From NCBI GenBank assembly GCA_012295275.1, contig CM022669.1, positions 17,814,672 through 17,878,671 on the forward strand: a stretch of 64,000 nucleotides of DNA. Reading direction: 5' to 3'. This DNA comes from Chrysomallon squamiferum. Its lineage: Eukaryota > Mollusca > Gastropoda > Neomphalida > Peltospiridae. The position numbers and the translations under genes were made by a program. The notes under the pieces are model-generated. The model searched no databases and was not told where the DNA came from. It saw only the letters and a list, made by a program, of their open reading frames with translations. How positions within the stretch are numbered: the stretch's first letter is position 1; every line of letters starts with the position of its first letter. This document shows, piece by piece, positions 24,101-38,508 of the stretch.

Positions 24101-26651
24101 ATTAAATTATTAATTTATAATTTCAAAACTGGTTTAAAAAAAAAAAGACTAAAAAATAGAATAAAAAACTAAAATGAAAGAAATAAAATGGACCCTTATG
24201 AAATCTATAAATGGTAAAAATCAGAACCCTTTAACTTGGTAAAACATTTGGACCCTTAATGTTAATTATTATAAAATTGGTAAAAATATGACATGCTAAT
24301 AGAAAGTAGGTAAATGTTTGGACCCCTTTTTTGAAATGGTGAAAAAATATGGAAATGTCTCTGTTATTACAGAAGAAACTGGACAAATTTAATGTGAGAA
24401 TGCTATCACATTTTATAAAATAATGATTTTTCAAACAGATCCAAAATAAAGAATATATGTATGTCTGTGTGTGTTATTTTATTTACATATATTGAGAAAG
24501 ATACAAGACATTAAAGCCAAATACGTCTGAAAGTATTATTATTTAATTAATTAATTAATTAATTTTATTTATTTATTTTATTTTATTCCCTCAAGCACTT
24601 CCTACATGTGACAGAAATCTGTAATTACCAAATATAATTTTTATATGATACAATAAAAAACAAAAAATAATAATAATAATAAAACCCTGACATTAAAAAT
24701 GGGACCAAAATTAGAATTACAAGAAAAATTATCCATAAACAATTATTTTGTGCATAGCATTTATCAGCTCTAAAACAAATCTCCCACAAATTTATCACAA
24801 ATGGGTGTGTGCAAGAAAATAAAATAAAAGGCACTTTCTTTTTAAACAAATTGCAACAAAAATTAATATTTTAATGTTAAAATTTAATAATAATAATAAT
24901 AAATAATAAAAATGTATGTATAAAAGTAACATTAATAATAAAAGAAATAAAATATATAATTTGTTTTTAATAACCAATAAATTATTGTTATTTCAATTTA
25001 TTTATTTTCAGCTGCAAGTTTCCTTTGGTATTATAAATCACAGTAAAGATATATATATATATATATATAAATAATAATAATAATAATAATAATAATAAGC
25101 TTCTCTTTCAAGATTTTTTATTTTTAAATTTTTTTAAATTTTATTTTATTTTTAATTAAACTAAGAAAAAAAAATATATGTGTGCATGTTCTTATTGTTC
25201 TTTGTGCAATACTGGTACATAATACAAATATTACACCTTATATGTCAGATGTAGTAAAAACAGTCTATGCATCACTGACAACTGATAAAGTAAATTTTTA
25301 TTTATTCTTAATTATTTATTTACTTATTTATTTAAAAAAAAAAAAAAGAAATCTTGAAAGAAAAGTCTCAAAATAATCCCAAATTGCTAGAAAAAAACAA
25401 AATAACTTACAACTGTAATTTTTAAATATTAAATTTTATGGGCATTCAGTTTTTTTGTGCAATATATTTTATATACATGTGCCCTTCAAATAATAATAAA
25501 AAATAAAATAAAATAAAGAGATAATAATAATAGTAATAATAGTAATAATAGCACGTAGTATTACATTAGCTCAAGAAATGGTATCAAGATAAAACATCAT
25601 GTTACATCTAATATAATATTTATGAAAGTGCATGAGTTAAGTAGATAAAAAGTTTAAGAAAAACTGTGTACATATATAACATGCACAACCTTAGATTCCC
25701 CCTTTCTATCAGATCTAGGTAAAGTGTTAAAGAGATGCCAGCTGGCAAAGAGAGACTCGTAATAAATAAAATTTCAAATACTGAGTAATTCAAAGTTTAA
25801 TGTGTTAAATGCAGCTAGCAGTCCATACATATATTTTGCATACATTTTTATAAAAGTTTGGAAGAAAAGTTGTAAATCTAATAAATAAAAATAAAATAGG
25901 ATTTTTTTAAAAACAATATAATGGTGCATTATGTTCTGATGAAGATAACTGAGGGATGGATAAATGGATGGATGGAAATATTAATTAAAATATATATGTT
26001 TTTTTTAAAAAATGTGTATCTTTTCCTCATGTTTAATAAATGCTGTAACTGACTGTGCAGTTTATTTTTTCAGTTTTAGTTTAAAATTAATTTTGGTTCG
26101 TGCAGTATGTTACAGTAAAGTTTATAATACATCATGGAACATTTTTTCAGTAGTTTTTGTGCAATATTTAAATACCTAACTTTGTGCAATAATGTTTATT
26201 GTGCAATGATTTAATTATTCATGTTAGTGCAATAAGATAAATATAAATACAGCATAGAATGTTATTTTCAGAAGTAATTTAAGTATGAAAATTGTTAAAA
26301 TCAGGAAAAACTAATATTGAGATACAAACCAACACAACAAACGTGTTTCACAGGCACTTTGAAATAATACATAGTCATGTTGGCAGTATTTTAACTAAAT
26401 AAAATATTTTTAAGTAAATTAAGAACAATAACAATAATGAAGAAATAAAATTAAATAAATAAATAAAAGGACATTCTTTTTTTTTTTTTAAAATGCAGAA
26501 ATCAATATATTTGATCAGTGATGAATTTAATTTTTTTTTTTTTTACCTTAAGTGTCCGGTTTTAAAACTAAATACATTTGGCATAGTCAGTGTTAAAAAC
26601 AAAAATGGAGAATAATTATTTTAAAAAAGTACTAATCAGAAATTAGTTTGA
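20823..26651. other. Gene-free stretch, probably including DAPK1 3' UTR
   Basis: No exon is readable. The part next to the DAPK1 stop (from 26651 downward) is its presumed 3' UTR; the end is undetermined because many A/T hexamers could act as poly(A) signals. Simple repeats include (TA)n at 21158-21193, (TG)n at 22541-22562 and 22903-22929, (TTAA)n near 24540-24563, (TAA)n near 25069-25098 and poly-T at 21592-21610. A cluster of GTGCAATA octamers lies at 26159-26234. Confidence 0.5.
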
Positions 26652-27887
26652 CTACCGAGACAAGTTGGACAGTGTATTACTGGAAGCATTTGTCACTTGA
26701 GGCACTGCACTGGTGCTCTCTTCAGTCGACTGGTCCTCGAAAGTAGGCACTTTGAATGGAATCCCAGTCCTCAGCAAAGCCTCCATGGCATCAATTCGAT
26801 TGAACTCTTTCAGTTTCAGCAGCAGCTGTCTCACTGTGGCACTGTGTTGTTTTGACCACTCCTCAAGTACACGGTCAGTTTGACTGAACTGATACGAATC
26901 TACACTGTCCAGAGTGGGCAGGGCATCGGTCAGCCCCAGTGTCACAGCCAGCAGACACCAGTCACGCCCCATCGGTTCAGAAGGGTCAAGGAGGTAGCAG
27001 AGAAGTCGCCTGGTGTGTAATGTCAGATGAGACACATCCAGATCAACACCTAGAGTAATACTGTTTAGAATGTCTTCAGAACCCATGCAGACAATGTCCA
27101 CGAATTCCTCTTGCTGATCCCCAGACAGCACAATCGAATGTCTGTCCTCCAACTGCATTCGAAGGATTTCCGTCGGAGAATAGCTACGAATAATCTTCCC
27201 GTGTTCTTTCAGCTGACTGGGACTCAGAGTGTATCTCTCTGTACAGATTCCCGGACAGACATTGTCCACAACCTGTTCCACAATGTTCACCAAATCCTCG
27301 AGGAAATAGAACAACTGTTTCCTAGTATCCTCCGTCCCCCGAACTTTGATTTCAATGTACTGCTCATGTTTGTCCATATCGATCATTCCTTCCAGATCTC
27401 CGCAGCAGTATTTTGTCCCATGATGCCACTGATAGAGGTCAGAGTCATTGTCTGGTTCGTCGCTCTCCTGAGCGATGTTGCGACGAAGATAAACCTGGAT
27501 TCTTGGGAAGAGATATTTGAGCTGAGCACCAGTTTGAAAGCTGGTGTGTATCCTCACCCCTCCATACACACCTTTTGCATAGCGCTTTAAGTCCTTCTGC
27601 CACAGCCCGTTCAGCGTTTCAACAAAATTGAGGCAAGGAAATTCATACTCTATATCACCGTCATTATCACAGGGAGTGCACAGTTCCAGGGCCTCCAGAA
27701 CCTGCAGGAGGTCGACTGCCTCGGTGTCCGGGTAAATCAACTGAAACTCGTCCACAGAGAAACAACCAGTGATTCTCGTCTGCACTATCTTGTCATGTGA
27801 CACCAAGTGACCAATCACGTCAGAGCACAACCACTTTGGATCAAACACAACGAGGTCTTGGACAAATTCACTTTCAAGATACACAAT
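26652..27887 (-). CDS. DAPK1: DAPK1 last exon: COR domain, death domain and stop
   Basis: 411 codons plus TAG. It begins IVYLESEFVQDLVVFDP and WLCSDVIGHLVS (COR), has YGGVRI and VQVYLRR-like strands, then DPSEPMGRDWCLLAVTLGL followed by helices KLKEFNRIDAMEALL, the death domain (about 26735-26985), and a C-terminus ending NLSR, close to the SR-ending tail of DAPK1. Acceptor TTTTTCAG. This is the most GC-rich stretch of the window, and a 159-codon open frame on the opposite strand is a shadow of it. Confidence 0.95.
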   Translation of the reverse strand: MVYLESEFVQDLVVFDPKWLCSDVIGHLVSHDKIVQTRITGCFSVDEFQLIYPDTEAVDLLQVLEALELCTPCDNDGDIEYEFPCLNFVETLNGLWQKDLKRYAKGVYGGVRIHTSFQTGAQLKYLFPRIQVYLRRNIAQESDEPDNDSDLYQWHHGTKYCCGDLEGMIDMDKHEQYIEIKVRGTEDTRKQLFYFLEDLVNIVEQVVDNVCPGICTERYTLSPSQLKEHGKIIRSYSPTEILRMQLEDRHSIVLSGDQQEEFVDIVCMGSEDILNSITLGVDLDVSHLTLHTRRLLCYLLDPSEPMGRDWCLLAVTLGLTDALPTLDSVDSYQFSQTDRVLEEWSKQHSATVRQLLLKLKEFNRIDAMEALLRTGIPFKVPTFEDQSTEESTSAVPQVTNASSNTLSNLSR

Positions 27888-30332
27888 CTGAAAAAAATTA
27901 TAAAATATATTTTTAAAAACATTTAAAAAGTTATTAATTTGAATAAGTCACTTAATAAGATATCTCTTAAATCAAAATGAAAATATATAGATATTATATT
28001 TTATTAAGATTTTGTTCTAAGTATGAAACTACATATATTTAATATTTCAGCAAGAATATTTATTTGATTATCACTTTGTGCAGGCTTTTTTCTCTCTGTG
28101 GGACAGTGCAAATAAAATATATTTTTATATTTCTGTTATTGATAAAGGCAAAACATTATATGCACCTGCTAATGTCAAAAAATAAACAACTGTGCTCTAA
28201 TTAAAATGTTTTTGTCTGACTGAAACTAACCTCTCCCATCAGTTGTAACTGTTCTGAAATCTGTTTGAGGTTTTCTTCTGCTGCCAGTGGATTCACCTTC
28301 ATCCTTGTGTACTCCATGAACTGTTGCCATGACAACACAGGAAAAGCAGAAGATGCTTTTCTCCATGTGGGCAGACTGTTGATCATGGCATCCAGAAAAC
28401 CACTTGTTTTTGGCAGGGACTGAAAACAGATGTAGAAATAAGCAATTGCTGTTGTTATCAACATCATCATTATCTTCATAACCACCACTACCACTGCATT
28501 AATACTACAACTGCCACTACAACAACAATTACTATTACTGCTACTACTGACTACTACTGTGACTATTAGTACTATTATTATTACAAATGCTATCATCATT
28601 ATTACTACATCTATTACTATAATTAACGTAAGCATTTTACTTCTACTTCTGCTACTACTGTTACTATGATTATTAGTGTTACACTACTACTACTATTTTT
28701 ATTATTACTACTATTAGTCTTACTACTATCAATACCACTACCACTACTACTACTATTATTCCACTTCTATCATTATTATTATTCTACTATTACTACTATT
28801 AATTCTACTATTATTACTGCTGCTGCTACTACTACAATTACTATAACAATTACTACTATTACTACTAAAGAAAAAAGAAACATAGTACATGTCTTTGCTG
28901 TATGATTAACACACGAAAGTACATTGAAATTTCACAGAATTTTCTAGCTGATGAAACACTTCTTACCGAAACAATTTTGTTTTTGATGTCAGAAAGACAG
29001 TGTTTGAGAACTTTGATTTCTGTGGTGGCAGCTACAGTGGCATCCAGAACAAAGAGTTTGTCTTCAATGTCAAGGTCATACTGGAACATCTGTCTGGCCT
29101 TGTTGAGGATTGTGTTACCCTCTGGACTGATGTAAACACTTTCCTTGTTCCTATGGCAACCAGCTTTGTCAGCATGTGTTGCAACTAACACAACTTTTGG
29201 TGTGTTTGGAAGCCTACCACAGTGACCTGAATAATACATATAAATAAATAAATAAATAAATAAATAAATAGTTTTAATACTGGGAAAGATCTTTAACAGA
29301 AAAATTTTTTTTAATTACAATTTAAGAAAAACCCATCAGCCTCAGTGCAACTTGCTATCTTACTGTCTTATTTTATTATTAACAAAGATTGCTTGCCAAA
29401 AACTAATAAATGTAATTTGGATGAATGAAAAAATATATATTTTGAAGAATTCCATTGTAAATAAACAATAATTTTAAATTAAGACAATATTTATAATAAT
29501 TTTTAAAAGTGCTATTCAACTATCTGAAGATAATAGCATATTAATGATATATAATTTTAAATTAAAAAGAGAAACAAAATAAAATAAAGAAAACATAATT
29601 CAAGGGAGACAACTCTCAATTATTACCAGAAGTCTGTACTTTTACTGTTTTAATTATCTTGAACAAAACAGAATATGGTCATTAGTTAATTACAGAAACA
29701 AAATGTTTAATGCAATTTTATTTAATATAAATATACAAATATATAATTGTAGATTTAAAATTGTATTGCACATATAGATAAATAAAACATTACTCCCTTG
29801 TTATATTTCAAAATAAAACCATTTTAAACAGATAAATAAAATTACAGATTTAAAAAAAAAATACTCTGTGTTGTTAAATAAAATATTTCTCTCTTTTATA
29901 TTTCACTACATACATAAAACGTGTGTTAAGACAAACCTATGGGTAAATCAGGAGGCACTCTAGCTTTTAGAAAATTGAGCCAGAAGATGACTTGAGCCAT
30001 TTGTTCATCATAGGAATCTTGAAGACTAAACACAACCATGTGTATACAGTTGGTGTCACCCAGGAAGTGGTCGTAGACCATGTAGTATGGTTCATAGCCT
30101 GAGAAGTCCCACACACTCAGATCACCAACACCTGTAGAAATAATAATATTATCAGTCAGTTAAATCAATGGATTTCAAGTGGGCGAAGTTTCAATACATA
30201 TAGATCTTAGGCATATAAAACAAAAAATTATACAGAATATTAATAATTTATAATACAGTTAATCAATATACTGTCTTTCTTTCTTTTCTAAAATATATTT
30301 ATTATTATTATTATTATTATTATTTTCTCTAA

Positions 30333-30430
<98 letters not shown>

Positions 30431-31184
30431 GAATATTTAAAATAAAATTTCTGCAAGAACATCATAACTATTCATATATTTTTATCTCTTACCATAAACA
30501 GTAAATTGCAGATAAATATTTTAAACATGAAATGACACTGACTTTTACTGTAAGAACAATTTACATCCTCTACATGTTAACCACACTGGACATTTTTATG
30601 ACAAATGGGTATTGTTTTAGAAAGCTTTATAACTACATACCTGATAAATAGACTTGCTGAATTTCAATGCCTTTGGTATAAACTGGGTTTCCCACTGAAT
30701 AACACAGAGGAGTTGGCAAACTAAACTGACGTGACAATTTCACTTTATCTGAAAAAATAAAAATAAATAACAAAAATAAAATAGCTGTATAATTATGTAT
30801 TTTTATATATTTTCAAACATATTTATTTTAAAACTTGATTTAAACTATTATTTTATTATAGGTCTTTAAAATTTAAAAAATTTTCATAATTATTATTTTA
30901 ACAACATTAATAATAATAATAATAAAAATAATAAACGGAAATAAAATAATCAAAATAACATTTCTTTTTTAAACAGAAGAAAAAAAAAAATAGAAGAACT
31001 TGGAAGATAATTATTTTCAGTCAGCCTAAAGCAAGGATGTATGTACCATTTTTTAAAAATCTAAATTTTATACAGACTACATTACAGTAATTTGTACAAA
31101 TCATTCCCCGCCCAAAAAATAAATTACAAAATAAAGAGAGAAATCAATGTATTTTCCTAAGTTATAGCTAAAACAAGCAACTAA

Positions 31185-31231
<47 letters not shown>

Positions 31232-33428
31232 TTATTTATTTATTTATTATTTAATTATTTTCTGTTCATTTTTATTTTTTTATTTTATTTATTTATAACT
31301 GATATTGTTTAAGTTTTGGAAGATTTTTTTTTTTAATATAAATCAGAATGTTTGTTTCTATAAATTATTTCCTGTAAGACAAAAAGTACTTAAATAATAA
31401 ATGCTTTTAATATTAGCAACAAAATGTCATTACCAAGGGAATAAGACTAATATAAAATATATTATTAACTGTTCAAGAAATTCTTCATATTAACTGGAAA
31501 AATCAATTAATAATTGCACTTAATAACTTTTCCAATAATTTTTATTCTTTATTTTATGAAAAAGACAAATCCAGTATTTTATACAATAACTTTGTTCTTT
31601 TTATTTATAGTAACAAGAAAAATCAATTAATTATATTATTATGGTTAATTGTTTTTAACCAGTAAATTAATATGTAAACATGTAATTTTTATTTTTTTAT
31701 TTTTTTTAAATTCTTGCAGATAGTCAAAAAAATATATTTTTGACATCGACAGCATAACTTTACAGTCTTTAATTTTCATATATACTAATTATATATATTT
31801 GTGACATTTATGCTATTGTCATCATTTACATTATTATATCAAATATTATATTTTTCATTATTATAATTATTATTAGTTATTATTATTATTATTACACAGA
31901 ATAACTAATTAACAATTAAACTTGTTTCAAATATATATATACATACATATAATTTAACTAAAAAAATAACAGCAATAATATTTTAATTCATCACTGACTT
32001 CTTCTTCTTCTAATTATTATAAAAACTAAACCTAAAAATATCTTCAAATTCTTACTTTTATTTCTCATTGATGCAGAACTGCCCAGTCTGCTACGACGAA
32101 AGAAGCTTCCAAAATATCCGTATTTAAGTGTTTCTATAAGCATGGATTTGCCCACTCCTGTAGACCCAAGTAACTTCAGTTTGATTCGACTGATTGGTTG
32201 TGGTTGTGGAATTAACTGAGTAATAAATGCTGCCGCTCTCTCCTACAACAACCACAACAACATCAAATACAATTTTAGTCTAAAATATGTGTGTGAGAGA
32301 GAGAGAGAGAGAGATGAATTTATGCTACATAATCAATTTACAAAAATGCACTAACCATAAAATAATTGTAGAATAGAAAATTAATTTTGTTAGGCATATA
32401 TCTATCTACTTATAAAACAGTTATTAAAATGTTAAATTTTTTAAAAACAGTTTATGTCATAGACATGGTTCTGTGAATACAATGAAACTGTCTTGAATGA
32501 AGTATTAATTGAAAAGGTTAGACATTTAAATGAATTAAGTGAAGTGTATGTTTTGTATGTATAACATTATACTTAAATCATCAGTATTATTTTTTTTATG
32601 TTATTATTACTTTACTATTACTATTATTATTATTAACTATTATTATCATCATTATAAAATTAGTTATTATTATTAATATTATTTGATCTTACCCCATGGA
32701 CTTTATTCAGGAGTTCTCCTATTGCTGAAAAACCTTGTGCCAAAGCCATTATTTCAGCTGTAACTCCATCCTAAATAATAAAATAATTAAATAAATAAAT
32801 AAATAAAATAAAATAATAAAACAATTACAAATAAATAAATAGAGGAATAAATAAAATAAACAGAATTTTACAATTTATTAATTATCAAACGATTAGAAAC
32901 AACAACAAGGAAACAAATGAAGAAATCAATAAATAAATTATACAAAAAACAAAATAATAATAATAATAATAAAAAAAAACATTTTCACTTTACATACATT
33001 CATATATATATATATATTTTTTAAACAAAAAACAAGCAAAAAAAAATGAAAACAAAATATTAAAACTGATGTAAACAACAAACATTTTCTGCTATAAGGA
33101 GACATACAAATAACAAAACACAAACAGCTAGAATGAATTGAAAAGACTTCTATGGTTGTTATGTGCAACATCAGTTATTTATTATTGATTAATAGTACTG
33201 ACTTTCCTCTCATGTTCAATACACTGTTTCCAGTTATTGACTGTAAAAAATCAAGTTTGTTGACACCATTGTGTTTTACTAATTGATGTCTCTTTTAGAG
33301 ATTTATAATATGAATACAAACGCAGATATGATGCAGGAGTATTCAGATTAAAATGAAGCAGCACTTGTAGAAATAAACTATTATGAAACTTTAAAGTGAA
33401 TGTTTTTTCAAGTAACATAAAACCCAAA

Positions 33429-33463
<35 letters not shown>

Positions 33464-33896
33464 AATTTACTAGAAAATAATGCTACATTTCAAGACAAAG
33501 ATCAAAAATAAATAAATAATATTATTAAAATAAATTTTATATAAAATAAAATAAACTCTAAAAATAATAATAATAATAATAAAACAAAACATTATAAGTA
33601 AATAAATAAATAAAAACAATTCAGGGTTTTTAAAATCTCAACAAAAAGTGATACCCCCAAAAATTATCTATGAAAATATTTTGAAAAAATGAAAAAAAAT
33701 ATATTAAATATAAAAATAAAACAAAAAACAGAAAAAGAAAATTAAAAAAAATCTTTTGAATAACAAACATTTTAAAAAATATGTATTTTCTATAGAATTG
33801 AAAAAAAAAAAAATTAATTATAATAATAATAATAATAATAATAACAAAAAAAATAAATGAAAAAAAAAAAAAATAATAATAATAATAATAAATAAA

Positions 33897-33943
<47 letters not shown>

Positions 33944-34662
33944 GCTAGCTTCTGATGCAGGAAAAGACCTATAATTACCTTATTTGGAATGTCAGCATTA
34001 GCTCCAGCTAAGAGCAGACAGCGAACAATGTCAATGTGACCTGCCTTGCTAGCCATATGTAGTGGGGTCAAGCCATCCTGAGAGAGACAAGAGACAGCGT
34101 TATTTAATTTGTACATCACACTGCTTCATCTGTTCTTCAAGTGTGTCACTTTGACAGGACACACAGACAGACAGAAATTAATCTTAATGGAATTATTTTA
34201 GTCCTTTTGTATTGATTTTCTTTTATTAGTTAAAGATCAAGAGTGCTAGTCCTTTTAAAAATTACAGTGTTAGTGTCAATGTAAAACGGAGAGATGAGGG
34301 TGTGAGTAATTGTTATTTGGTTATTTACGAATGAAGAATCAAGAAATGATATAAAAACCCCAACTGGATGCATTTTTAACCCAGTTTATAGCTTAGAACT
34401 TGAGATTAAGTGATTCGAGACCTAAGCAATGGCTAATAGGTTTCAGTTAGCAGTATGGTGTCTTTTTATGTTCGCCTTCCCATAGAGTGAAAAAACATAT
34501 AACAGTCTTTGATGGGAAGCAGTATAATGAGAGTCTCAGGTGGTCTGATCAAATTATTTGTAACTGACAGACTGCAAATAACCATAATTAATCAGCTTTG
34601 TGTGAAAGGTATAATTCACTGGTATATAATATGGATACAAACTGTTATTTAATATATACATA

Positions 34663-34712
<50 letters not shown>

Positions 34713-34847
34713 GGAAAGAACATTATTTTATTTGATATTTTGTGCAGCCATGTTTATGTTTGAGAATGCAGTCAGAAAACCAAACAAAAAAGTGAAAGAT
34801 GGAGATGTGTTTGTTTGTGTGCATTAGAGAAAAAAAGAGAAAGAGAA

Positions 34848-34928
<81 letters not shown>

Positions 34929-37900
34929 GAGGAGAAAGATACTGACAAGCGAAGAAATAATTTTACATTCTTGTTACTTACACAACGTTTAATTAGTGAA
35001 TTTGTTTTGTTTTTTTAATTTTACTCACCTGACTCATTGGATCAACTTTGCACCCGTAGACACACATGGCTTGAACAACTGACGTGAGACCTTCCCTGGC
35101 AGCAGTGTGAAGTGGAGTCTCCCCTGTTTCCTAAATAACAAAATAATTCAATCTATTTAACTTGTTTACATGCATATATTCAAAATTAAAGACACAAAAT
35201 TAAACAAAAAAAAATCATTATTTTTCTGCCTTGCTTTGCAAAAGAAAGCCAGTAAAATGTGGGAAAATTCTCTGCAGTGAACTTAAAGATGAATTTTCTA
35301 TGTATAATTTTTTTTTTTTTTTTTTTTTTTTTACCGTTATCTAAATTTAAAAAGACAGATGCATTTCAACATCATCATCATCATCATCACATCATTATTA
35401 TTATTATTGTTTTTATTATTATTATTACTATTACTATTATTATTTAAATAATTCTTCAATTTCTTGCTAGGTTAAAAAAAATAAATAAATAATTACAGGC
35501 ATTATTAAGTATTAAAAGAAGAGAAACAAACCTTTTCTATGATGTCCATTTCGCAACCAGCGTTGAGCAACATCAGCGCAATGGATGAATGATGTCGATG
35601 ACAGGCCATGTTTAACGCTGTACTGCCTCTCTGAAACACAAACATCACTTTGTATAACTCCTCAATATTAACTTCTAACTGTCATGTATTATTACGTCAA
35701 ATACAGAATGACTTTATTACACACATATGTAGAAATACTCGTTGCTATGTATGTATGTATGTATATATATATATATATATATAATGTCTGATGACTCTTT
35801 GAAACACCATTTCTGGTTGGCCACAAAATATAAATATAAATTATTAAAATTTTTCTTTTTAATTCTTTTTTTTAATTTTTTTTAATTTTTCTCTTTTTTT
35901 TTTTCACATGATGTTCTCAGTAACCTATGCTTACGAAACTAGAATAATTCAAGCCACTTTTGAATTATTAACATTCAAACAAGAAACAATGAAAGAGATC
36001 CATAAGATATAATTCAAAACTGTTTCAATTATTACTGTAATTCTCTGAAGATATCTGCTCAACAGAACTTACTGATATTACTGAATTTGCATGTAATATA
36101 AATTCTGAATATATATCCCAGTAGGCTTGGGCTAGAAACTGAATATGAGTGAATTGAATACCAAACAACATTCTCAATAAGAATTACAAAAAAGCTGAAT
36201 AAATACATAAATAATCGTTTAAAATGTTCAGTACATACACACATTTAAATATTCATGTTTTAAAAACACCCATACATACACAATACAATTCTTTATTTGA
36301 AATGGGTTTTTTTTAATATTTTCAAAACATTTTGTCATCATCATTGTTATCATAATTATTATTATTATTATTATTATTTTATTATTATGTTCTTTTTTTT
36401 TCTTTTTTTTTTCTCCACATTGTAAAATGGTAATATGTTCAGCATTCAGTGACTACTGACCTTGTCCATGTGGTTGAGAGGAGCTCCATACTCAAGGAGA
36501 ATTTTCACACAGGACAAATTTCCTCTCACACTAGCACAGTGAAGAGCTGTTTCTCCTTCCTGTTAAAACAAAACAATTACTTCCATCAAACATTTACAGT
36601 TTCTTTCTTCATTTCTTTCTTTCTAATTTTTTTTTACACAGAAGCTGTATTTAAAATGTCTGTTAAAATGTTTTATGTTCTTTAATTTATTTTTTATTTT
36701 TTATTTTTTTTTTGCCCTCAAGTTTTGTTTAATGTTGTTTGCACTACTTGGGATTCAAACTCTCCACAGTATGAATGTGACTCACCATGAGAATCCTACC
36801 ACCGTATTTCAATATCGATGACATTCTTTATTATAACTTATCTAAAAAATATCTTTCTTTTTATTATAAACTATGTTTTTTTTATATATGACCCTTTTTT
36901 TATGTAACAGTAATTTTAAAATGTTTCTCTTTTTAATCATTAAATCTTGCCTAAAATGTCTCTTTTTTTTTTTTTTTTTTTAAACTGGATCTTATTTTTA
37001 AAATTTTCTCTTCTAGAAGTACAAATTGATAAAGTTCATCATTTATCTTTTTTACTTCAATAAAACATAACTGATAAGCTTCTGTTGTTTTTTCACAGCC
37101 CTAAATTTGATTTTAAAATATACTACTTAAAGGATATTCTTTTATTTATGTACATTAAGATTATTTTGTTGTTATTGTTTTTTCTCAGGGGAATCAACAT
37201 GAAAAATCTTTTCATTTGACATTTATTTATTTATTTATTTATTTATATATATATGCCATTTTATTAAATAACTTGATATACAATGTAAGCATGTTATAAA
37301 TTAGAACTCAAAATAAAATGAAATGAAATAAAATAAATAAAAAATTCAACACAAAATCAAATTACTGAAACTGATCACTGAAATAAATTTTAAACCATGC
37401 AGACATTTATAATAAAACAAGTAAAAAAAACAGCTATAAAATAATAGCAGTAACAATAACAATAAACACAACAACTGTCATAAAAATTAATATAATAATA
37501 ATAATAATAATAACAATAAATAATAATAACAATAAATACAATGATAATAAATACAAAACATTAAGCAATCTAACAAAAAAACAGGTGCCTGTTTCACTGA
37601 GGTAAATGAATACTACACTAGATCACATGATAGAGGGAAAATGTGGCCTCTAACCAGAGGTGGCTGCACAAACTGGTAGTTGCTTAAGACAAAGGTTGCT
37701 AATACAAAACAACTGCAGGTTTGGCTAAAATAAACAAATAAATCATAAAATTACATACAAATACCACGTCCTTATTAAACAAGTACACACATAGCTCTTG
37801 CTAACACAAACAAAATAAATATCTATATACTGCAGAGGTGAAAGAGATAGACCTTCCGTTATTTGTAAAATGAAGTACCTTGTTCTGAATATCAAGTTGT

Positions 37901-38456
37901 GCGCCTGCAGAACAAAGTGTTCGGACAATGTGAGCAAAACCATGCCAAGCTGCACTGTGTAGAGATGTCTCGCCAAGCTAAGGAAAAGACATTGGTTAAA
38001 AAATATTTAGTCACAACACATAACAAACATCAGCCAAAACATGCACACAGTTAACTGGCTCATTTTTTTTATTTTTTATTTTTTTATTTTTTTTTTATTT
38101 TTCTAAATAAATATATTTTTGTCTAGACACTTTGGAAAAATGTAAAAAAAATAAAAAGAACTAAAAATCTCATTATGCTTGTCAGCTTTTTAGAAAGCAA
38201 AATTCCTGATTATTGTTCAATTTGTTAATAAAACTTTTTTTGTGATTAAAGTTTTAATTAATTAAATATTACATTAGTGTTCTTTGGATATTAAGAAAGA
38301 AAATAAATAAAAGAAGACAATTTTTTAAAAATTCTACAATATTCTCAATAAAAATGTAACTATTATTAAGTGCCTACAGGAACCATATAGGCCATGATGT
38401 TGTGATGTTAGGAACTATTAAAAATGAATTAATATACTGCAAGAATTTAGATGGTG

Positions 38457-38508
<52 letters not shown>

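Larger units (their letters stand above)
27888..32692. other. DAPK1 introns between last and tenth ankyrin exons
   Basis: Six introns of 0.34-1.3 kb with no further coding sequence. The intron at 28420-28966 is built largely of imperfect (ACT)n/(ATT)n trinucleotide runs (28440-28865). Also seen: (AAAT)n at 29239-29270, (TTA)n at 30297-30324, (TTA)n at 31190-31228 and (GA)n at 32292-32313. Confidence 0.6.

Noticed and set aside
27111-27590. 159-codon open frame on the plus strand
   Set aside because: It is antisense to the DAPK1 last exon, whose minus-strand reading carries clear COR-domain conservation.
28666-28905. Leu- and Thr-rich plus-strand open frame
   Set aside because: Imperfect (ACT)n/(ATT)n repeats inside a DAPK1 intron.
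36740-36830. B-box-like GAGTTTGAATCCC on the minus strand
   Set aside because: No convincing A box at the right distance, so not called a SINE or tRNA.
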